Of a stretch of 14,113 nt of DNA, positions 1 to 7,065 are shown piece by piece; positions within the stretch are counted from its first letter, which is position 1, and every line of letters begins with the position of its first letter. The translations under genes were made by a program, and so were the position numbers. A model generated the notes under the pieces. It worked only from the letters and a program-made list of their open reading frames with translations. It ran no database searches and was not told the DNA's origin. Source of the DNA: Bacteroidota bacterium. GTDB taxonomy: Bacteria > Bacteroidota > Bacteroidia > Bacteroidales > 4484-276. The stretch covers positions 1-14,113 of the forward strand of contig JABMQA010000280.1 in assembly GCA_013203545.1 (NCBI GenBank). Direction: 5' to 3'.

Positions 1-1435
1 CATTATCATCAAAGTTATATCGGCCGTTGAATTGTGGCAGATTAATGAAGCCATAATTGTCATAATAACTTACTGTTAATACTTCACAACCTGTTGTTGT
101 AATATCCGGGAAAGCTACGTTTGTATAACCATGATCGGATTGCAGATCTACTTCCTCCCAAAGATCAGTATACCCATTGACCAAAGTTTGCATGGTTTCC
201 TGATCTGTGCTTGAGCCATGCTGGTAAATACCTGTCATGACCGGGCGGTCAAAAACATCGTACTTTGTAAACAGCCATTTGTTTTCCTGCCTTAAATTCC
301 CATCCTGGGTAAGGATCAGTTGGTTCTTGTTATTATATACAAGGTAAACGGGTTCAGATCCGGGCAGGCGTTTCGTTTTCATTCGTTTGCGGTAATCGTA
401 TTCGTAATAGAAACATAATTCCTTTATCCATTCGGTTTCGTTACCATAATATTGAGGTGGAGTGGCGGATTCGAGGTACTGCTGTGATTCCGGTGGCAAT
501 ACAAAGCGCAGTTGTCCCAGTTTATCATATGCATAATAGGTTTTTAGTAGCCCGGTTCCATCATACACCGCCTTTAATATCACCCTGTCGGAGAAATCTT
601 TATATTCGATGGTTTTGTTATTATTAATGTTGTGGTTTTCATCCTTGACCACACTTTTAGAAAGTTTCCCAACCATGTAATAGTATTCCCACTTCAACTG
701 ATTTGTATTGGTAACAGAGAATAGACAGACCTCGTTACTTGAATTCGTGCAATATTCCAATTCTATTGTATGCCCACCGCCCATTCGCCATTCATATCCG
801 GGGGAAGATTGTTTCATGATAAGGTTTAAGGGTGAATTATCGAATTCTTTATCGGTATAGGTAATCCCCTGTTCATCGGGATACAAAAAATCGTAAAAGT
901 TCAATTGCTCGGTCAGTGCATTTGTCCGGTAGCCTCCCGGCCCGTTGTTGCCTGCCTGCGTGATGGCATAGGGCAGGTATTCCTTTTTCTGTCTTCCGAA
1001 ATCATCATACACGATGGGTTGAATGACATCTGATGAAAGGGATGATCCCCGCACAGCTACCTGTTGACTTTCCCTTCCTAAACCATCGAAATAGACGATA
1101 TTTTCAGACCATAAATCGTAATCAAGATCGCTGTGCTCCGGGACACTTGAAGTAGCATTGTTGCCAAGCGGTGTAAATGTTCTGATGTAGTTCATATTAA
1201 ACTCACCATCGGTAACGGCAGTACCTCCGTTAAGAGGCAGGTCGGGGTTGATCCAGGCACTAAAGGTAGCATGCCCCTGGGTACTGAAATCAGGTAAAAA
1301 TCTGATTGATGCACGTGCTACTTCAACGGCTGTGTCGTATTGATAAATTATCCGGTGATCCCACCCGTCGTCCCTGTTCTGGGATAATAATATGGATGGC
1401 AGGATCAATAACAGGAGTATGTTTTGGGTTTTCAT
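1..1435 (-). CDS. DUF6443/RHS-repeat family secreted protein, N-terminal 478 residues (3' end outside window)
   Basis: The frame is open from an ATG at 1435 to the window edge, so the C-terminus is missing. A signal peptide is visible (MKTQNILLLLILPSILLSQ, residues 1-19). Motifs typical of the Bacteroidota DUF6443/RHS family follow: NYIRTFTPLG near residue 82, VYFDGLGRESQQV at 114-126, a YDDFGRQKKEYLPYA block at 143-157, YAYDKLGQLRFVLPPE at 301-316, and a YDYRKRM...KRLPGSEPVYLVYN...KYDVFDRPV stretch at about 346-399. These are YD-repeat-like strands that in this family build an RHS shell. Full-length relatives are usually over 1000 residues and end in an RHS-associated core with a variable tip, so roughly half is absent. 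The start lies 11 bases after the stop of the preceding SpvB/RHS-like gene, in a different frame, and its own signal peptide shows it is a separate gene. No Shine-Dalgarno sequence is seen (leader AAACATAACCA). Family assignment is confident; whether it carries a toxin is unknown. Confidence 0.88.
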   Translation of the reverse strand, partial: MKTQNILLLLILPSILLSQNRDDGWDHRIIYQYDTAVEVARASIRFLPDFSTQGHATFSAWINPDLPLNGGTAVTDGEFNMNYIRTFTPLGNNATSSVPEHSDLDYDLWSENIVYFDGLGRESQQVAVRGSSLSSDVIQPIVYDDFGRQKKEYLPYAITQAGNNGPGGYRTNALTEQLNFYDFLYPDEQGITYTDKEFDNSPLNLIMKQSSPGYEWRMGGGHTIELEYCTNSSNEVCLFSVTNTNQLKWEYYYMVGKLSKSVVKDENHNINNNKTIEYKDFSDRVILKAVYDGTGLLKTYYAYDKLGQLRFVLPPESQQYLESATPPQYYGNETEWIKELCFYYEYDYRKRMKTKRLPGSEPVYLVYNNKNQLILTQDGNLRQENKWLFTKYDVFDRPVMTGIYQHGSSTDQETMQTLVNGYTDLWEEVDLQSDHGYTNVAFPDITTTGCEVLTVSYYDNYGFINLPQFNGRYNFDDN

Positions 1436-1446
1436 TGGTTATGTTT

Positions 1447-4400
1447 TTAGGGTTCCATATAATTATAATCTACATGCTTAAGCACCTTATGGTCATCATT
1501 TCTCAGAGTTTCGAGTCTTCCAAAGGCATCATATTCATACCAGGTGGTTTTTCCATTCGGATTGGTTTGGGATGTTAAACCAACCATTGGATCGTGTGTA
1601 TAGGATTCGATCATTGCATTTTCCATATTCGGATGGGCCCGTAAAGCATTAAAAATGTCCTGAAGTGCTTCACCGGTAATACTTTGTAAATATTCGATGG
1701 TATAGGAACTGTTTATCGCCAGTAAGGTATTCATCACATCCTCGTATGTTGCATTGTCGATTTTGGCAACTACCTGTGTGAAATCATATCCCCAGACAAA
1801 GGAAGTAGGTTTGTTATGTTCAGCGTGATAAGATATCAGGTTTAAATCATTGTCGTAATCAATGTTCATTCTTCTTACACCGAACGAGTATGGCGCAGTT
1901 GGATTGAAAGGATGTGCAGTGCCCAGTTCCGTTTCAGCTACATAAATTTCAACCGGCTGACCATAATCATTGTATTTGGTGATTTTATCATCAACCAAAA
2001 TCCCGCCTCTGTAAGTCCGCTGGTCGATGGGTAATGCGGTCATTAATTTATTGTTGATGAGTTCATCAAAATTGGCAACACCCTCATTATAATCTTCAGG
2101 GTAATAGGTTTCTGTTCTGATTTCATCACCGTTACTATCGCTTAAAATGGTTCTTGATAAAAGTGCATGCTTTTCATTGTCATAGAAATAATGGGTTGTG
2201 TTTGTTATCGGATTTTCTCCATTTTCATCATAGGTAATTACTGTTTTATTGTCAACATAATTCCAGTATGAATATATCTGGTACTCCATCACATCGAAGT
2301 GATCGATGGCGCGCTTTATTTCAATGGTATCGCCTATTGGGTGACCATGACAAACATGCCAGGTGGTATCGTTACAGTTGGCGCCCTGAGCAATGCATAC
2401 CGTTCCTCCGCAACCGGCATATGGGAAAAACGCCCACTGATGTGTATGATTCGCACTGCAGGAAACATTGTAGTAATAGTTGATATTTCCTTCGTCGCAT
2501 GGAATGAACCCATCAAGTTCACAAATGGGGTCGTATTTTTTTCTTACAACAATGCCATTTGTAATTTCTTTATTTCTTTCTTCCGTATCATATGAATATT
2601 CGGTAGTGGTTTCTTCAACAGTTATGGTGTCACCTGATGCTGACATTTTAAACTTTCTGTTATACAATTCAAGCCCGCTGTTCCAACTCTGGTTGGATTT
2701 TGTTGATCCCATAATATTGTGAAATCCCCAAATAATTTCGCCATACTGATCATATGAAATTTCATATTTATATTCCTCGCCGCCGTTTTCAAAATCGTCG
2801 CCGTACGAAATTGTAACCCACCTGTAAACTACATGGTTTGAACCTGCATTGTACAGTTGTTCCTGGCTATTGGAGTGTAACATTGCGTAGCTGCACCCGT
2901 AACCATCACAATCTCCACCTCCGGCAGCAAAACAAGACAGTAAATTTGCCTGGACAGAATAATAATCCGGTATACCGTAGGATCTCCCTGATGATTGAAC
3001 AGGGTTTCCGGTATTGTAATAATGGTATTGCATGATTTCACTGGTTTCCTTTACCAGATCATACGATTCGACCCTTTTTATCCGCTGGCCGCCCGTCTCC
3101 ACATCCAGATAATTTATTTGGGGATCTTCATAATAATATCTGAAATGCAATGTTGTGGTAACTACTTCACCGGTTGCCTCAACCGTCAATTCATATTGAT
3201 GTTCCCCGGTTAGCTGAATAACTGCATCAATGGGTTCATTCAATCTGATTGGGAGATTTTGGTAGATGTATTCGGATTCATCTATGTCATAAATAGTAAG
3301 TGCACCGTAATGGTGTTGTGACATGTACTGAAAGTTTGTGGTGTCGATCTGGATATACGCATTTATTTCAACATACTGTGTGTAAGGAAGCGTAACATAT
3401 GAGGTTGATGCGTTAATCCAGGTTAAGCCTGTTCCTGTAACCTCCACCGTTTCAACTATTCTGTTAGGGTATATGGTTTCACTTCCCCAAAGCATATTGG
3501 GTTCGTATTTCAGGACGTTATACCCGCCGGTCGGATAAGCAATTTTGGTTAAAAGACCTTTGCCGGAGACCGCTCCACGGGGGTCTCTGTCACCACCAAT
3601 GTCGTTAAAAACATTGTAAACATCCTCTTCGGGTGCCGGAACGAAATACTCATTTGGCTGGCCGTTAAAATAACCCCAATGATCCTGGGCATACGAAAGC
3701 CTTGCCGGTAATCCGTCCATATCATCATAATCAAATGAATATTTCTGAACATCAGTGCCCAGTTTATCTTTAATGTTTATAAAATCAAGGAACATCCTGT
3801 GTTTCAGTTCATCGTTGAAGGTATGGATATCGTTGAAGTAAATGGCTTCTATATTGTCGGAGAAAATGTAATTGAAATCAAATTGTCTGATTTCCTCATT
3901 CTGCTGATTACGGATTGAAATATGATCAAGTTTTACGTCAAAATGGTCATTTCTACCGGTTGAGGATGAGAAGACAATGCTACCAAAGGTGGTATTTGGC
4001 GATGATATTTTGGTGAGGTGAACTGTTTTCACATCGAGATCAATGGCACAGGTTCTGGTTTCTCCTGCACCACATGTTGCTCCGGGACATCCCCAGACCC
4101 CGTAATAGTTGATATTCTTGCTAATCGTTTGGTTTAGGCCCGACAGGTAACTACCAGTCTTGCTCGCGTAATTAAAGTTTATTACATCACCAAGCGGATG
4201 AACGATACTTTTCAGATACCAGGCGGTTTCCACATTAGCCTCAAAATTTTTTGTACATCCTATTCCCGATTGGTTGGTTTTTGAAGTTTCAATGTGGTTT
4301 GCATCTCCACCAAAAATGTATTGAACACCATCCTGGGTTGTAATGGTGAAGGTAGTATACTCGCCATAAGCAGCAAAGCTAAAGTCGATGTTTATATCCT

Positions 4401-4947
4401 GATAGGGAATTATTACCGGTTTCAAATCGTTGTTTAAAATGAATTTTCCTGAAAAGCCACAAAAATTGAATGCAAACAAATCAGGTTCCGTATCGATCAT
4501 TTCTGCTGCAGCATTATCCAAAAACTGCACCAGCTGCGGCGTAAATTCTTTTACATTATCCATTATCCACCTGTCAAACTTATCATCGGGCTGGCCACGA
4601 ACTGTACGGGTTATTACACCTCCTGCATTCAGGGACCAACCCAATCCTACCCACGAAGCTACCTGGTCAACTTTGATACCGTTGCTGCTGTAGCTCAGCG
4701 ATATCGGGACTGATAAATTTTTAGTCTTGAAACTGTACAATGGAATATCTATATTGGGAGTTCCGGTGAACATACCAACCGGTATCTGACCGTATTTTCC
4801 CAATTCACTTGCCGTTGGTGATGGTGGGAGTATTGAAGGTGTAAAAAAGGGATCATCCGGACTAACATCTGCATGGGCATTATAATTGAACAGGCTGCCA
4901 AACAGAAGCAATATAAGCACTTGTTTTGATATGTAAATTTTCTTCAT
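1447..4947 (-). CDS. Secreted SpvB/RHS-like YD-repeat shell protein, 1166 aa
   Basis: Residues 1-26 form a signal peptide ending in NAHA. The N-terminal block has the motifs of large Bacteroidota SpvB/RHS-like proteins: KYGQIPVGMFTGTPNIDIPL at 51-70, LSYSSNGIKVDQVASWVGLG at 84-103, then WSLNAGGVITRTVRG. An AYPTGGYNVLKYE signature follows at 470-482. Near the C-terminus come NKPTSFVWGYDFTQVVAKID (1045-1064) and YD repeats (WYEYDAFGRLETL, 1136-1148), and the protein stops at YNYMEP. There is no toxin-like tip and no T9SS sorting domain, so how it crosses the outer membrane is unclear. It resembles the first half of a two-part RHS shell whose second half is the gene starting 11 bases downstream. 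Three cysteine-rich inserts (287-300, 672-685, 809-866) are unusual. The ATG at 4947 lies 12 bases after the preceding stop in an A-rich leader without a Shine-Dalgarno sequence. Family call is firm; function is inferred. Confidence 0.9.
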   Translation of the reverse strand: MKKIYISKQVLILLLFGSLFNYNAHADVSPDDPFFTPSILPPSPTASELGKYGQIPVGMFTGTPNIDIPLYSFKTKNLSVPISLSYSSNGIKVDQVASWVGLGWSLNAGGVITRTVRGQPDDKFDRWIMDNVKEFTPQLVQFLDNAAAEMIDTEPDLFAFNFCGFSGKFILNNDLKPVIIPYQDINIDFSFAAYGEYTTFTITTQDGVQYIFGGDANHIETSKTNQSGIGCTKNFEANVETAWYLKSIVHPLGDVINFNYASKTGSYLSGLNQTISKNINYYGVWGCPGATCGAGETRTCAIDLDVKTVHLTKISSPNTTFGSIVFSSSTGRNDHFDVKLDHISIRNQQNEEIRQFDFNYIFSDNIEAIYFNDIHTFNDELKHRMFLDFINIKDKLGTDVQKYSFDYDDMDGLPARLSYAQDHWGYFNGQPNEYFVPAPEEDVYNVFNDIGGDRDPRGAVSGKGLLTKIAYPTGGYNVLKYEPNMLWGSETIYPNRIVETVEVTGTGLTWINASTSYVTLPYTQYVEINAYIQIDTTNFQYMSQHHYGALTIYDIDESEYIYQNLPIRLNEPIDAVIQLTGEHQYELTVEATGEVVTTTLHFRYYYEDPQINYLDVETGGQRIKRVESYDLVKETSEIMQYHYYNTGNPVQSSGRSYGIPDYYSVQANLLSCFAAGGGDCDGYGCSYAMLHSNSQEQLYNAGSNHVVYRWVTISYGDDFENGGEEYKYEISYDQYGEIIWGFHNIMGSTKSNQSWNSGLELYNRKFKMSASGDTITVEETTTEYSYDTEERNKEITNGIVVRKKYDPICELDGFIPCDEGNINYYYNVSCSANHTHQWAFFPYAGCGGTVCIAQGANCNDTTWHVCHGHPIGDTIEIKRAIDHFDVMEYQIYSYWNYVDNKTVITYDENGENPITNTTHYFYDNEKHALLSRTILSDSNGDEIRTETYYPEDYNEGVANFDELINNKLMTALPIDQRTYRGGILVDDKITKYNDYGQPVEIYVAETELGTAHPFNPTAPYSFGVRRMNIDYDNDLNLISYHAEHNKPTSFVWGYDFTQVVAKIDNATYEDVMNTLLAINSSYTIEYLQSITGEALQDIFNALRAHPNMENAMIESYTHDPMVGLTSQTNPNGKTTWYEYDAFGRLETLRNDDHKVLKHVDYNYMEP

Positions 4948-4959
4948 GGGGTTTGTTTT

Positions 4960-7065
4960 TTAATTAATGATTACCAATTTCTTATTGACGACTTTCTCAC
5001 CATTTAAAATCCTGAGTTCATAGGAACCCGCATCAAACAAATTCATATTGAATTTAAGACTGTTGCTCCTGGTCGAACTTTGGGTTTTATGATCCAGCAC
5101 CTGAACTCCGTCGATGGTGTACATCTGGATTATTATTTCTGATTCAATATTGATGTTTTTCAGGTATATTTCCAGATTTTCTTTGACCGGGTTCGGGAAA
5201 ATACTTACTGAAAAATCCTGTTGAGTTATGTTCATTATGTTGGTAGATAAGGCCATCTTTGTTCCAACGACCTCAATCACCACCTTATCCTCCACAACAC
5301 AACCATTCTCATCAACAACCTCAACCCGGTAGTGGTAGTTTCCAGGTTCTTTTGTTGCGGTATTAACATCGAGAAAAGGTAATGTTGATCCATCACTCCA
5401 CAAATATTCCTTCATCCCGGCAGGGGCAACCAAGGTTACGATTTCACCCTGTTGCACCCGGATGGTATCTCCCAGGTCAACATCTGGTGGATCATTTAAC
5501 CTGACATATATTGTATCCCGCGAAACACATCCATGGCTGTCGATGGCTTCAACAGTATAAATTCCGGTGGAGTTGATGTAAAATTGGCTGCTGCCCGGCT
5601 CACCATTCCAAATGTATTCCTCAAAATCGGTATCTGCAACAAGGGTGAATTTTTCACCACATAGGGCAGTATCGGCAGGCAGTTGTATTTTTTTGGTTGC
5701 ATCGCAATCAAAAATTTTTGACAGGAAGAAATCTTCCTCCCTCGCATTTTTGGCCCTTTTTTCAATGATTTTCAATGACTGGTTAAAATTACCGGAGAGG
5801 TAAACATAATTTGCATTGTCAACGATCAGTTTTTTCCCGATATCGGTATTTATATCACCTATGGATTCGAACATCCGGAAATTGCCATTTGCATCATATT
5901 TAGCCAGGAAAATGTCGTTTGTAAAATCAACGGAATGTAATGATTGTTCCTCATTCCGGATTTCACCCCTGAAGCTTCCGGTAATGAAAATATTGTTCAG
6001 GTTATTAACCGCTATTGAGCTCAGATAATCGTTGGCAGGCCCTCCAAAGCTTTCGGCCCATACAAGGTGGGAATTCCTGTCAAACTTGAGCAGGAAAACA
6101 TCCAGTTTCCCGTTTGACTCCAGGAACTCCCTTTCGCTTACCCGGAGTTTTCCGGAGAATGATCCTGCCAGGAGGATGTTTCCATTTGCATCCATGGTTA
6201 CACTTTGGGCGTAATCATCATAAATGCCTCCGATTTGTTTGCTGTTAAGCAGATCAAGGTTTGTATCCAATTGCAGGAGAAATGCATCCTCACCGCCCAT
6301 TGAAGTAAAAACACAATCTTCAAATTTCAAATCCTTTTCAAATGAACCGGCAAGAAAGATTTCATTTTTGCCGTTCACAAAAAGGTCATTAACCAGGTCA
6401 TTTCCTTTCCCTCCAATTTTATTTGAAGTCATTAAACCACCCTTTTCATCGAATTTTGCTATCAGTATGTCGGTGAAATGTTGACTATGGTATTTGATTC
6501 CATCAACTTCAAGTTTCCCGGAAAATGCGCCTGCCAGGATCAAATGATGTGCATTGTCGCTTTCCAGCAACAGGTTTTGATTTGAAAATTTTCCTTCAAT
6601 TTGCCTCGCCCAATCTACATTCCCTTCGCTGTCGGTTTTTAGTATGAAGGCATTCTTCCTGTCGGGTGAGTTTAGAGTTTGCCCACCGGTATTTAGTTTT
6701 CCTTTAAAATTCCCGCAGATAAAAATCGACCCTGACCGGTCAGCGCAAATTGAAGCGATGTAGCAATATACATCGCTTGATATTTGATGCAACCATTCCG
6801 TTGATCCCTCAGCATTGATTTTGGTAATAAAGGAATTGTTGCCACCTGTTAATTTGGTGGCATTTCCGTTGATTGCAGTGGATGCCGTAAAATTTCCTGC
6901 CAAATAAATCGCGCCATCATTGTCCATAGCCATATCACAAACAACATCCCATCCATCACCCGAGGAATTTACAATCCATTCAGGACTTATACAGTTTTGA
7001 GCGATGGAGGTTTGAAATTGAAGGATTCCAGCAATTATTAGAATAAGAGGTATGAGCTTTTTCAT
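4960..7065 (-). CDS. T9SS-secreted seven-repeat beta-propeller (SBBP-like) protein with two Ig-like modules, 701 aa
   Basis: A signal peptide (residues 1-22, ending in TSIA) is followed by seven repeats of about 60 residues. Each is marked by an I(Y/F)LAG(N/S)F-type strand, at about residues 53, 114, 175, 236, 297, 359 and 421. Seven units fit one seven-bladed propeller of the SBBP type. Two Ig/PKD-like modules follow: about 453-523 (YIWNGEPGSSQFYI, GCVSRDTIYV) and 525-600 (YLWSDGS, ENGCVVEDKVVIEVV). The last 85 residues are a T9SS type A sorting domain (SIFPNPVKENLEIYL at 621-635, then DAGSYELRI and KKLVIIN). Proteins of this design are exported through Sec, then T9SS, and usually end up anchored on or released from the surface. 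The ATG overlaps the stop of the fibre gene upstream (ATGA, 7062-7065), so translation is probably coupled. The ligand is unknown; an adhesive or scaffolding role is inferred. Confidence 0.9.
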   Translation of the reverse strand: MKKLIPLILIIAGILQFQTSIAQNCISPEWIVNSSGDGWDVVCDMAMDNDGAIYLAGNFTASTAINGNATKLTGGNNSFITKINAEGSTEWLHQISSDVYCYIASICADRSGSIFICGNFKGKLNTGGQTLNSPDRKNAFILKTDSEGNVDWARQIEGKFSNQNLLLESDNAHHLILAGAFSGKLEVDGIKYHSQHFTDILIAKFDEKGGLMTSNKIGGKGNDLVNDLFVNGKNEIFLAGSFEKDLKFEDCVFTSMGGEDAFLLQLDTNLDLLNSKQIGGIYDDYAQSVTMDANGNILLAGSFSGKLRVSEREFLESNGKLDVFLLKFDRNSHLVWAESFGGPANDYLSSIAVNNLNNIFITGSFRGEIRNEEQSLHSVDFTNDIFLAKYDANGNFRMFESIGDINTDIGKKLIVDNANYVYLSGNFNQSLKIIEKRAKNAREEDFFLSKIFDCDATKKIQLPADTALCGEKFTLVADTDFEEYIWNGEPGSSQFYINSTGIYTVEAIDSHGCVSRDTIYVRLNDPPDVDLGDTIRVQQGEIVTLVAPAGMKEYLWSDGSTLPFLDVNTATKEPGNYHYRVEVVDENGCVVEDKVVIEVVGTKMALSTNIMNITQQDFSVSIFPNPVKENLEIYLKNINIESEIIIQMYTIDGVQVLDHKTQSSTRSNSLKFNMNLFDAGSYELRILNGEKVVNKKLVIIN
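4963..5217 (-). other. T9SS type A C-terminal sorting domain of the 701-aa propeller protein
   Basis: Residues 617-701 show the standard pattern: a hydrophobic strand with FPNP, a middle IDG turn (MYTIDGVQVL), an L.AG.YELRI strand and a short basic/hydrophobic end (KKLVIIN). Known family members use this domain to be recognised and usually cleaved by the T9SS machinery. Confidence 0.88.
5716..6972 (-). repeat. Seven in-frame propeller repeats in the 701-aa protein
   Basis: Residues about 32-450 contain seven diverged repeats spaced 61, 61, 61, 61, 62 and 62 residues between their LAG(N/S)F-type strands. Most units also contain a DxxGN or similar turn and an (A/I)F(L/I)(L/A)K strand (for example AFILKTDSEGN, VFLLKFDRN, IFLAKYDANGN). 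The spacing is very regular, which supports one closed seven-bladed propeller rather than an open array. Confidence 0.8.

Noticed and set aside
1436..1446. A frameshift splitting one RHS gene into the 1166-aa protein and the following one.
   Set aside because: The second reading frame begins with its own ATG and signal peptide, and the first ends at a natural YD-repeat boundary, so they are two genes.
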